64,000 nucleotides of DNA, from NCBI GenBank assembly GCA_007922195.1, contig ML681998.1, positions 13,109,584-13,173,583 of the forward strand. Reading direction: 5' to 3'. Positions 1 through 9,860 of the stretch are shown here, piece by piece (position 1 is the stretch's first letter; every line of letters starts with the position of its first letter). Under the pieces are notes generated by a model. The model made no database searches. It worked only from the letters and a program-made list of their open reading frames with translations, and was not told where the DNA came from. This DNA comes from Podocnemis expansa. Its lineage: Eukaryota > Chordata > Testudines > Podocnemididae. The translations under genes were made by a program, and so were the position numbers.

Positions 1-149
1 CACCAAATTGCATGCTCTCTGCTGTATGTGACTGACTGCTAAGAGAAACAACACACTATTCCACCTTACCCACACTGATTTAAATCATTACACATTCTCT
101 GAAACCTCCCCTTTTGCCTTTGCCTCTCTGGTGGTTGCATACAGACAGT

Positions 150-311
150 AGTATCTTCTGGCAAGCAAGACAAGGACATCACTAAACATTTTGTTAAGGT
201 GAGTCTGTTTTCCCTTTTCATTAGCCCTTCAGTATCTTCTGGCAAGCAAGACAAGGACATCACTAAACATTTTGTTAAGGTGAGTCTGTTTTCCCTTTTC
301 ATTAGCCCTTC
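150..311. repeat. Exact tandem duplication, 81-bp unit x2
   Basis: Bases 150-230 are repeated without a visible mismatch at 231-311, and the match runs about three bases further. The unit begins agtatcttctggcaagcaag and ends cattagcccttc. Because 81 is a multiple of three, the minus-strand open frame over 66-329 carries a 27-residue repeat (core EGLMKRENRLTLTKCLVM), but that frame has no other coding signature and I do not call it a gene. Perfect identity implies a recent duplication, or an assembly artefact. Confidence 0.95.
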
Positions 312-1645
312 AGTTTTATTATATCTCATTATGAATTAAATATACCATGGCAGCTGCCGGGATTAATATTTCTGCTGCTTCTTTTCAGTATGTCAAATAA
401 ACTCCTACGACAAAGACAGTAAGCGAAGGTCCTGACTTACAGAGATTTTTTTCCCCCTGGAGTCTAATTTAGCTAGATTAAAGGGACACTGTCACAGTTG
501 AGTTGAACCTAAAAATCAACCTGCTTGTACCTTCCAACTATTTTTTGTTGTTTTTTTGTGTTGCTTTGGTTTTCAGTAACCTGTCTTTGGTACAGCATAG
601 CAACTAATCCTTTCTCATCCTTCCCAAAAATGCCAAGTTCATCATCAGCCCTGTCACAAATACATAGAAGGTCTTGCACTGTCAACTACCATCACACACA
701 CTGTCACTATCCACTGACATAAGGCACATGAAGATAGTTATTTGAGACAATGAGTCATATAGCAAATCATGCAATTGTCCTTGTTTATATTATGTTTTAC
801 AAAGACTGTTTGAAAAAAATCTGTATCTCTATAGAAAAACCTAAGCTATGTCAAACTAAATCAATTTGTGGGCTACGCAAATTTATCAATATGCTTTCAA
901 GGATTTTGCACAGAATATACTAGCATCTACAGCCTAGGATACAATAGATTTTTCAAAGATAGATAATAGGAACCAAATTCAAATATGAATCTGAATTTTA
1001 TGTCTAGAGGTAGTCTCTTACACCTTCTTCCATGCTGTATCCCAAGAATACATTATAGCAATTTAGCTTCCCTCAGACTTCGTTTCCATTTACTGATTCA
1101 CTTAGATTCACTTAGACTCACACTCACTTAGTAAAATGTAATTTACTCCATCCTTTCCATATCACCTCTGAATTTTGCCAACTGAGCCTGGGTTTAAGGG
1201 AATGTAAGGAAGTTTGCGATACTGGAACTCATATACAGAAAGGTGGAAGGAGAGGACTGAAGCAAAGAAAAGTGACTAGAAAGAGGTAAATTAAAGTAGA
1301 TTGCTTCTTCTTTTGGCTCCTCAGTAGATAAATTGCACTAGTTTAGTCATCTTTGTACATTGGCGAATCAGTATAAGTAGGTATAAGAGATCTTAAAGGT
1401 AATCAAAGTGTAAGTGTCTCACACCACCTTATATATCACCTCTGAATTTGGCCAAAGGCAGTGAATTTGAGCCAGTGAGTACATCAAAATCAAAAGAGGG
1501 ATGATGATTTTATAAACAAACACTTTTCATGTGTAACCAGTAATATAGCCTAAGGCCAACTGAAGTTATTTAATTGTTCTTATTGATAGAGTACACTAAA
1601 TTTCATGATCTTTAAATGTTTTACTATTTGCTGTCATGATCTGAG
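312..1645. other. AT-rich intergenic DNA
   Basis: No gene or clear mobile element is visible. A short tandem of cttagattca units lies around 1094-1131. The word atatcacctctgaattt occurs at about 1160 and again at about 1432, each followed by (t/g)gccaa, so the two spots may be remnants of one dispersed repeat. Confidence 0.5.
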
Positions 1646-1649
1646 TCAA

Positions 1650-3188
1650 ATTCTCCTTTCACTGCCAGTAGTGGAACATCATTGTCTTTAAAGGAGAGGA
1701 GAGGTAGACCCTAGTTAGAGGCTTGGCAGATAGTCTATAGTACACCTAGTGGTGGATGATGTGGAAAAGGCTTAAATACTCAATACTTTTTTTACCTTAG
1801 CCTTCACAGGCAGGGTCAGTTCTCAGGCTACTGCACTCAGCAAGACAGAATGCGGAGAAGGAGAGTGTACCTCAGTGATGGAAGGTCAGGTTAGGGACTG
1901 CTTAGAGAAGTTGGATGTATGGGGCCAGATGAATTGCATCTGAGGGTACTGAGGGAATTGGCTGCTGTGATTGCAGAGCCACTGGCTATTATCTTTGAAA
2001 ACTCATAGTGATTGGGAGAGGTCCTGGATGATTGGAAGAAGGCAAATGTAGTACTTATCCTCAAGAAAGGGAAAAAGGAGGATCTGGGAAACTACAGACC
2101 AGTCAGCCTCACTTCAGTCCCTGGAAAAATCATGGAGCAGGTCCTCAAAGAATCCATTCTGAAACACCTGGAGGAAAACAGGGTGATCAGGACCAGCCAG
2201 CACGGATCCAGCAAGGGCAAATTGTGCCTGACCAACCCGATTGCCTTCTATGATGAGATTGACTGGCTTTGTAGATGTGGGACTAGCCATTGATGTTACA
2301 TACCTTGACGTTAGCAAAGCTTCTGCTATGGTTTCCCACAGCATTCTTGTCAGCAAGTTAAGAAAGTATGATTTGGAAGAATGGACCGTAAGATGGATAG
2401 AAAGCTGGATAGATCGTTGGGCTCAGCGGGTAGTGATCAATGGCTCAGTGTCTAGTTGGCAACTGGTAGCAAGCAGAGTACCCCAGGGGTTGGTCCTGGG
2501 GCTGATTTTGTTCAGCATCTTCATTAATGATCTAGATGATGAGAGTGCATGCTCAGTAAGTTTGTGGATGACACCAAGCTGGGGGAAATGGTAGATACTC
2601 TCAAGGGTAGGGACAGGATTCAGGGAGACCTAGACAAATTGGTACATTGGATCAAACAAAATCTCATGAGGTTCAATAAGGAGAAGTGCAAAATTCTGCA
2701 CTTAGGATGGAAAAATCCCATGTACTGCCGCAGACTGGGAACTGACCAGCTAAAAAATGATTAGGGTGCTGGTGCACATGACTTACAAGGAGAGAATATA
2801 GGAACGTGTCTTGTTTAATCTGCAGCAGAGAAGATGGGGGGATTTGATAACTACCTTCAACTACTTGAAGGGGTGGCCCAAAGAGGAGGGAGCTAGGCTA
2901 TTCTCAGTGGTGACAGCCAACAGAACAAAGAGCAGTGGTTTCAAGCTGCATGTGGGGAGGTCTAGGTTGGATATTAGGAAAAGCTTTCTCACCAGGAGGG
3001 TGGTAAAGCACTGAAATGGGTTGTCTAGGGAGGTGGCGGACTCTCCATCTTTGGAAACTCTTAAGACTCGGTTGGATAAAACTCTGGCTGGGATGATTTA
3101 GTGGGAGTAAGCCTGCTTTTAGGAGGGGGGTTAGACTAGATGACCTCATGAGGCCCTTCCAGCTCTAATATTCTAATATTCTATGATA
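1650..3188 (+). mobile_element. CR1 LINE, 5'-truncated, with internal deletion
   Basis: This is the 3' part of a CR1 non-LTR retrotransposon, whose ORF2 encodes an AP-type endonuclease and a reverse transcriptase. Here the endonuclease is missing and only reverse transcriptase and the C-terminal region survive, broken over several frames. Readable blocks are [20 protein letters not shown] and [17 protein letters not shown] (2012-2293), then VTYLDVSKASAMVSHSILV and SRVPQGLVLGLILFSIFIND (2241-2594), then [17 protein letters not shown] (2549-2764) with both catalytic Asp of the F-x-DD box present, and finally NLQQRRWGDLITTFNYLKG (2811-3014). Between about 2763 and 2800 the segment normally encoding 'VEKDLGV...[10 protein letters not shown]' is absent, although it is present in the copy at 22.5 kb. 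The 3' end carries the CR1-type tail attctaatattctatgat. The 5' boundary is approximate. Confidence 0.93.
2012..3014 (+). pseudogene. CR1 ORF2 reverse transcriptase remnant
   Basis: This is the coding part of the CR1 copy above. It needs at least three frame changes (near 2250, 2550 and 2765-2810) and contains stops, so it cannot make a working enzyme. Motif order matches the reverse transcriptase palm and thumb: the substrate motif NYRPVSL, the F-D substitution region YLDVSKASA (the usual catalytic YLDFSKAFD, with the second Asp lost), then VPQGLVLG and FVDDTKL. The lost Asp in SKASA and the internal deletion make it dead even apart from the frameshifts. Confidence 0.9.
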
Positions 3189-3477
3189 ATGGTCCCCTGT
3201 CATGCATAGCTCTGAAATCTTGTTAGTGTCTACATTTTTCTTGTTAAAATATGAATTTGAAAAGTGGATCCTCACAACAACTCTTTGTCAGAGGCATTGT
3301 CTGTAGAGTGGTTTTCAGCACCTGGATTGTCTTGAAAAGGCAGAGAATTGCACTTTATTTTCAAGGTGACATATTATGTTTCAGACACTTCCAGTTGCAT
3401 TTATAGCATACCCCTTGTGTTTGTCTTGTTCAGTTGTACATGTCATTATAGATTGCATCACACTGGCCTTCAAGGCA
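3189..3477. other. Intergenic spacer
   Basis: This short AT-rich stretch lies between the CR1 tail and the hAT insertion. I see no gene or repeat boundary in it apart from the hAT target duplication at its right edge. Confidence 0.4.
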
Positions 3478-3485
3478 ACATAACT

Positions 3486-4201
3486 CAGGGGTTGGCAACC
3501 CCTGGCATGGGTGCCAAACATGGCATGTAGGCCAAGCCTGAGCAGCATGCACTGCTGCTCAGGCTCCCCTGCTGGCCCCGGCCCCAGGATGGCCTGGGGC
3601 CACAAGAGCCATGTGCTGTGAATCCAGGCCCCTGCCAGCCATGCTTCTTTGCTGGGAGTGTGACCAGCAGAGGAAAAAAGGCTGAGGTGCTTGGGGAAAA
3701 AGGCAGGTCGGCCCCCTGACTCTGGCCCCAGCTGGGTTCTGGCAGTGCCTGGCTGTTCCAGCCCAGCTGGGAACTGGAGGCAGCGCGGCCAGTGGTGGGC
3801 AGGAACTGGCCCCTGCCCTGCCCAGGAAATAGAGGCACTTGGCTGCCCTAGCCAAGCCCGGAACCAGAGGTACAGCGGCTGCCAGGAGCTGGTCCAGTCC
3901 CTGGCTGGGAAACAAGGACACCCGGCCACCCTGGTCCAGCTGGGAACCCAGAGGTGCTGCAGCTGGCCCCAGATAAGAAGAGGGTGGGTGGGCCTACCTG
4001 GAGGTGCTGCAGGAGGTGCCACCCAGCCACGGCTCTGACTGGGAACTGGAGGCTCCCTGCTGGCAGTTTCTGGCCTTGGTCCTGCCTCCAGCCAGGAACC
4101 CGAGGCCTGGCCCTGCCCATTTTTGGTCCTGCCCCCCGGCACTGGCTCAGGGGGCGGTGGGTGGGAATGGCATGGAGGCCAGCAAAGGTTGCTGACCCCT
4201 G
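3486..4201. mobile_element. Non-autonomous hAT element, 716 bp, exact TSD
   Basis: The left end CAGGGGTTGGCAACC and right end GGTTGCTGACCCCTG form hAT-type terminal inverted repeats. They are flanked by an exact 8-bp target duplication, ACATAACT, at 3478-3485 and 4202-4209. Eight-base duplications and CAGNGN... ends are the hallmark of the hAT superfamily. The interior is very GC-rich and built of variants of 'ctggccctgcccagctgggaaccagagg', so long open frames appear on both strands; these are compositional and none resembles a transposase. A longer relative with the same ends is at 37046-38121. Confidence 0.95.
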
Positions 4202-4209
4202 ACATAACT

Positions 4210-6561
4210 TAACACGTTGTGAAATGGTGATCTTGATAAAACAATATAATTTGACACCCACAAATAGTAATAAAAAAATAATTTAAAGGCTATGTGCCCG
4301 ATTCTTTTCAATCATGTTAGAAATGAAGTTGGTGAATCAAAGCACTGGGTTGGTAAGATGTCCCGGGGGTCTGGCTCCAACTATCACTATGTGTGTTCAG
4401 TTTTAAGTTCAGGTTGATATGTGAAAATTAACTTCAGCAGTGCTGACATAGGCTCTGATCCTTCATTTGTATGCATGTAACCTGGACCCTTTCTCCCATA
4501 TGGATTCAGTTGCAGGCTTGAAGCTTCAGTGACTTTTCAGTTTATCTTTGCCATTGTATTAGTACAGGATTATGCATTTATTTTATAATATAAAGACAAG
4601 TTAAACCATCATAAATTTGCCTTTGAAAGAAGAGTCAAAGAGGAGATCTAATCCTATATGACAATCCTATATGTACAATCCTATATGACAAACAAAATAC
4701 CTCCTTATCTCAGTTGCTATTATTTGCCCTGAACTGTAGCAAAAACTGAACTAACAAAAGCAATATTATTTTGTACTTCAAATGGAACTGAAGATATAAG
4801 ACATTATGGAGAAGGTACTTCTACTTATTTTTATGTCTCTTGAAAACAACTGAGTGTTCTGGCAATACTGACCATCAGAAATGGATGGTAAAAAATCCCT
4901 TTTGGGCAGGGAAGCTAAAAGGCAGAACACAGGTAAGCTAGACTATTTGATTTTTGCAATTTTGAATTTTAAACATTCATAATTTGAAAAATAAAAGGGA
5001 AATATTTAGCTGAAATTTTGGCATTTCTCTCTTCCCTTCTTTTTGACTCCCCATAAAGCTGGTCAAAAGTTGAAAGTTTTGGGGAAAGGGGAGAGCAAAA
5101 TTGGGGGGGGGGAATGTTTTCCCTGCTTTTTATAAGCTCTACTGAAAATGTAAAATGAAAAATGCCATATTTTCAGAGTAGGTGCAGGGTTAAAATTGTG
5201 GTCATAGTTTTCAATTTATCATATATTAAAAGCAACTACTGCTACCACAACTGGCATTTAAAGCTGTTTGGAAGTTTTCAAAATTCTAAATTAGAATGAA
5301 ATGGGTTTTTTGAAATTTTGACACAAATTCATGGTGAAAATTTAATTACAATATTTTTAACAAGTGGATCCAATTTTTCAGTTGGATCCCACTGGCACCC
5401 CTATTGGCAAATTCACTAGAGAGGCCAAGAACTAGAGTCTGAACTAGCTATTTGCCTATAGAAATGTTTCCGGCATATCAGTTTTGAGGAACTTTGGTGG
5501 GGTGATAATTCACACTCCCATAACATATATTGTGCTAGTTCTCTGGATAAATAGCAGACTTCAGTTTCCAGAGCTGCTAATCTGGTACCTTTCATCAGCA
5601 GTAAATTCACATCAACTAGAAAGGAAATGTAGCTATTATGATTTAGTTAAAGGAATGTGCCAAGAACAAAAACAGCACAGCAACTATTCTGTTCTCATGA
5701 CAAAGGTTGTGGGGGCCAGGTTTCATGGGTTGTGCATGGTAAAAATATTAGCTTCTATGGAATGTCAGTGTCAGAGATCCATAGATAAAATTTACATAAA
5801 TAAGGTGATTTTTGTATATAATTTAAACAACTCTTCCTTCTAAATACAAATTATAGACAAGATTCCATATGTTTGAATTTGGAGAGATTTTTATATGCTC
5901 CTAGTCCATTAGTTGCCAAAGGGACATGAGATCCTATGAAGAGACACATCTCTCAGCGTCAGCCAAATTAGGTAATACATGCTTTGAAATGAAAGAAAGG
6001 TGATCTCTCAGGTAGTTTGCTCAGTCAACAGTTTTCAGAGTTCTCAGGACAGCTGTATGTTATGTAATCTCAATTTCCCTCTCCGTAACACATTCTAAAA
6101 CTGATTTATGTGAAGGAGGAAAGAGAAATAATAATTGATTGTGTTTATGTATGAATGACTTCCTGTGATTTAATGATTTGATTCGTAAAGGACTTTTAAA
6201 AATGCAAAAATGTCATTCCCTTATCTAGTCATTAGTTTGATGGTCTTGGTTACCAATGAGCATGAAACAATGTACCCTTATTTGATATACAACAGATTTG
6301 CTTCTTTCATTGAAATAAAAAGAAATTGTATTGAGGAGCCATCATTTCCTTTCCTTCTTCCAGTTACTTAACACCTAACTCTGGGTTAGTGCTTAGTTTT
6401 CTTTCTTGTAGCTACTTCCATCTTCTAATCTCCTATTGTTTATAAAATAAAAGGAGCTACTGTGAAAATAGAAAATAGAAGATTGATGTTCAGGGCTTCC
6501 TCTGTGATTTTAGCCCTCTGCTAGTAGAAAACATTATCCATGATTTTTAAAAAAAATTAGG
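4210..6561. other. AT-rich intergenic DNA
   Basis: No gene is recognised. A three-copy short tandem of (a)atcctatatgac lies at about 4650-4690. A ten-base G run is at 5103-5112. Around 5010-5350 'gaaattttg', 'tttcaaaattc' and 'gctggtcaaaa' recur, which resembles an AT-rich dispersed repeat also hinted at around 61300-61440, but its boundaries are not visible. Confidence 0.45.
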
Positions 6562-6716
6562 AGGAATGTGGTTCAGACTGTTGTGCGACTGGAAGCCAGG
6601 AGTCAAGGTTTCTTTCTGTAGTTACGCCACAAAACTTGTGTGTAATCTATGGCAAGTCATTTAGCCTTCATGTGCTTAAATTTCTCCATTTGCTGAGTGG
6701 GGTGTACAATAACTAA
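6562..6716 (+). repeat. MIR-like CORE-SINE fragment
   Basis: The order of 'actggaagccaggagtcaag', then 'tctatggcaagtcatttagcc' with a 'tctccat' core, follows the tRNA-derived/core part of MIR-type SINEs (the familiar 'ggcaagtcacttaacctctctg...tttcctcatctgtaaaatgggg' theme). It is heavily diverged, as expected for an ancient amniote SINE. The 5' and 3' ends are approximate. Confidence 0.65.
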
Positions 6717-7535
6717 ATCAAGGCATGTCTGCACTTCTAGTCAGGGGTTTGGGGAGAAATATTTTCAGTGGCTCTCAGGGCTGTAACTAGGGCTTTGCCT
6801 TGGGTGCCATATCGAGTGGCTCTGTTTGACCACTTGATTGAGGGGCATACATTCTGTGCTGCTTCCTATGGTACACTCAGGTGCCAAAATACCTGGTTCC
6901 AGTGCTGGTGACTCTGATTCAGCTAGCATGCTGAAATGCTCCAAGTGTGTGCCCTTCTGAGACCACAGATGTAGACTCAGTTGGGCTAGACCCTCCTGCT
7001 CCTCATGCTGCCTGCATGTTAGCTCAATAAGAGGTAACCTGGCTATTCTCTTTTGGCTGGGAATCGCACCTCCAGGTTGAAGCACAGGGAAGACCTCAGT
7101 ATGGTTTGCACCTTAGCTAACTAATGTTTAAGAAGCTTGGCGGGAAGGTGTCCAGTCCAATGTCCATGGTTACCATAGGCTGCTGCAGGTCAAAATGATT
7201 ATTTGGAAAAACTTCAAGTGAAATTTTGTGTTCATAAAAGTGAAAAGAAGAATTTATAGCACTGGCTCAAGGCAGACATTCTGGAGCAGTGTGAAGTTTC
7301 CTGCAGAGCTCTACTCATCCCATTGGTCCCAATCTTCAGCATCCCTGCCATCCCTAGTGGAGTGTTGTTTTCATAAACAAAGGCTGGGAGGAGAGTGCCA
7401 CCCGCCTAAAGTTAGTGATTGGCACATAGATCCTGTATGGCTAGACAGAGAAATGGGCAGCCATGCTAGATATGGAGAGAGGTCCTTTACTACAGGATTG
7501 AATTTCTCCACTTACAGTTCATTGTGGCTCTTTCC
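6717..7535. other. Intergenic DNA
   Basis: No gene recognised. Short open frames on both strands (for example minus 6765-7085) lack any family signature. Confidence 0.4.
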
Positions 7536-7910
7536 CAGGGGTTCTCAAACAGGGAGTTGGGACCCCTTAGGAGTTAGTAAGGTTATCTGGAGGGGCAGTA
7601 TCTTAAGCTGTTAGCCCCTGTGCATGCTGGGGCTCTGACTATTAGCCATGCACAAGGCTGAAATCCTGAACCCTTCAGAGCTGGGTGGCCACAGAGCAGT
7701 GGCTGCCAGTCGAGTTCTGTGAAGGCAGTGCCACCCCAATAGAAGCACAGAAGTCAAGATGGCAGAGAATCGGGTGGGTGAGTTGTCCTTTGGAGTGGAA
7801 GGGTGGGTCATCAAAGTCTGATATATTTTCAAATGGAGTCTCAGCAAAAAAGAAATTCGACAGGGTAGAGTTCACCCTGCCCCAGGGAGCACTCACAGTT
7901 CATTCCCTTT
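7536..7910. mobile_element. hAT-like remnant with one terminal repeat
   Basis: The left end CAGGGGTTCTCAAAC at 7536 resembles the CAGTGGTTCTCAACC ends seen at 33605, 39228 and 51842, and is followed by 'gggagttgggaccccttaggag', typical of that group. I cannot find the matching right end or an 8-bp duplication, so the right limit is only the start of the SINE cluster. The remnant is probably truncated. Confidence 0.5.
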
Positions 7911-7927
7911 AACTATTCAATTTTTAG

Positions 7928-8054
7928 CAAAACAAACAAGGAGTCTTGTGGCACTTTTAAAGACTAACACATTTATTGCATGAGCTTTTGTGGGAGAAAA
8001 TCCCACTTTGTCAGATGCTTTGAAGATGAGGAACTAACATCGTCTCCCCTTTGG
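7928..8054 (+). mobile_element. tRNA-derived SINE (type B), partly inverted end
   Basis: The SINE body reads 'acaaggagtcttgtggcact', then 'aaagactaacacatttatt', 'gcatgagctttTGTGGGAGA' and 'aatcccactttgtcagatgc'. The right end 'cgtctcccctttgg' looks like the reverse complement of the SINE head (ccaaaggggtagcc), so this copy has the same fold-back layout as the one at 13643. It is flanked by the 17-bp direct repeat aactattcaatttttag at 7911-7927 and 8055-8071, a clear target duplication. Confidence 0.85.
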
Positions 8055-8071
8055 AACTATTCAATTTTTAG

Positions 8072-8279
8072 AGGGATAGCTGTGTTAGTCTGTGTACAGC
8101 AAAAACAAAGAAAGTCCTGTGGCACCTTAAAGACTAACATACTTCTTCAGGTATAAGCTTTCGTGGGCTCCAACCCACTTTGTCCGATGCATGTCTTCAT
8201 GCATTGGCTGACGTGGGCTGGAGCCCATGAAAGCTTATCATGAAGAAATTTGTTAGTCTTTAAGGTGCCTTCTCGTTCT
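8072..8279. mobile_element. Fold-back SINE dimer (type A)
   Basis: A forward SINE copy (tagctgtgttagtctgtgta ... caacccactttgtccgatgc, about 8072-8190) is followed directly by an inverted copy (catgcattggctgacgtggg ... ttgttagtctttaaggtgcc, to about 8279). The two are joined tail to tail at 'gatgcatg...catgcattgg'. The right flank repeats tattcaatttttag at 8280-8293, a third copy of the same target word that flanks the neighbouring SINE. The whole palindrome therefore appears to have inserted as one unit. Confidence 0.85.
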
Positions 8280-8541
8280 TATTCAATTTTTAGTGTCTTT
8301 TCCAGAGGTGGCCACAAAGTGTAATAATTGTGCTGGCTATTTTTATAGCTGAAGGCTTTTCTCTAGGAAGTGAACTCTGATATCCTACTAATTTCATACA
8401 ACTCACCTGACAGGCAGTGTATGTCTGTCCTGGAGCTGGGGGTGTGACATATTCTCACTAGCCCTCACAGAGCTAGCACTCTAAAAGCAGTAGAGTAGCT
8501 GGGGCAGCAAGGACGATGTTGACCAGTGCTATCGCCTCACT

Positions 8542-9013
8542 GGGTATGTCTACACTGCAAAGGTTTTTCAAAATAAGGAGGCTTATTTTGAAAAAAACTT
8601 TATGCCTGTTAATGCAGGCATTTTGGTATTTCAAAATAAGTGCTTCATTATTTCGAAATAGCGAAGCGCTATTTTGAAATACTAAAACCTGCATTTGTTT
8701 CAAAATATTGATTCTTTAGAAATAGCTATTTCAAAAAAAGCCATTCCAAGCTGTGGAATTGGCTTTTTTCAAAATAATAGCCTTATACTTTATATTGCCT
8801 TTCCCTATTTCAACATAGAAAATCTAGTGAAGACTTTCTATTTTGAAATAAGAAAACGTACCTTATTTCGAAATAGAGAGTCTTCACTAGACTCCTATTT
8901 CAAATAATAAATTTAAAATAATGCTAGTTCAAAATAAATTATTTCAAAATAAATTAGAAATAGTTATTTCAAAATAACTATTTCATAATATCTATGGCAG
9001 TGTAGACAGCACC
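8542..9013. mobile_element. Palindromic MITE, TTATTTCGAAATAA type
   Basis: The left end GGGTATGTCTACACTGC pairs with a decayed right end gcagtgtagacagcacc. The interior is filled with variants of ttatttcgaaataa and ttcaaaataa, so the element is one large imperfect inverted repeat. No transposase frame is present. A target duplication is not clear at the right edge. It is a relative of the MITEs at 9044 and 31450. Confidence 0.8.
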
Positions 9014-9043
9014 GTGCTGAGCATAAATCAGCCTGAACTCCTT

Positions 9044-9740
9044 GGCTATGTCTACATTACTCAGCATTTTCAAAAAAACTTTTTTTAGGATACGTATTTC
9101 AAAATAATTATCTCAAATAACCTTTTTTTCAGAAAGTGCTATTTCGGGACAACAGTCTAGGGATGGCTAGTTGTCCCGAAATACCAGGGCTTTTTTTTTT
9201 TAAAAGGAAAGTCTACACCGGACTTTCTTTTTCAGAAAAAAGCAAGTCAATGGAAGAGATAGGGAGGATTTTTGGGGGAAAAAAAGCCTTTTACATGTCC
9301 TAAAGTGGCTTTTTTCAAAAAAGCTAGCTTGCAAAAGGCTTTTCTCCGATATTAAGTGAGGTTGAACGATCCTGAACAAGTGCTCTGGTATTTCAAGATA
9401 CCAGAGTGCTTTTTCAAAAAAGCTAAACCCGCCAGCTTTTTCAAAATAAAAAGCCTTTTGCAAGCTAGCTTTTTTTGAAAAAAAGCCATCACGGGACACG
9501 GAAAAGGCTTTTTTCGAAAAATCCTCCCCATCTCATCCATTGACTTGCTTTTTTTTCAAAAAAGAAAGTCCAGTGTAGATTTTCCTTTTTGAAATTAAAA
9601 AAGCCGCAATATTTTGGAGGCAATGGACTGTTGTCCCGAAATAGCATTTTTGAAAAAAAGTTTTTTTGAGATAATTATTTTGAAATACTTATCCCGAAAA
9701 AATTTTTTTTTCAAAAATGCTGAGTAATGTAGATGTACCC
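9044..9740. mobile_element. Long fold-back MITE, 697 bp
   Basis: The ends GGCTATGTCTACATTACTC and gagtaatgtagatgtaccc are inverted repeats flanked by the 3-bp duplication CTT (9041-9043 and 9741-9743). Almost the whole element is complementary to itself. For example, the segment near 9207-9290 (aagtctacaccggactttct, aagtcaatggaagagatagg) pairs with that near 9500-9595 (ctcatccattgacttgc, aagaaagtccagtgtagat), with the turn near 9390. Three-base duplications are typical of PIF/Harbinger-type elements. The short open frames on the minus strand (9200-9540) are a by-product of the palindrome. Confidence 0.88.
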
Positions 9741-9860
9741 CTTGGTATGTACTTGCCATGGCTACCCAATGCCCATCACTTGCCACTGCCCAAGTGCTAG
9801 CTCAAATAAGTCTGTGGGAGCTACGAATCAAATCCCTGGCTCCAAGTATAGATCTACCCA
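9741..9860. repeat. Possible short MITE remnant
   Basis: The words 'ccaagtgctagctcaaataag' and 'aagtatagatctaccc' resemble the interior and right end of the elements at 21736 and 47220 (atttttagcatgctagctca ... tagatatgccc). It is too decayed for boundaries. Confidence 0.3.

Noticed and set aside
66..329. 87-codon minus-strand frame containing a 27-residue repeat
   Set aside because: The repeat is simply the 81-bp DNA duplication; no homology or gene structure supports coding.
3381..4261. Long overlapping open frames on both strands (up to 274 codons)
   Set aside because: They lie in a GC-rich hAT passenger made of internal repeats; frames are open on both strands at once and cross the element's ends.
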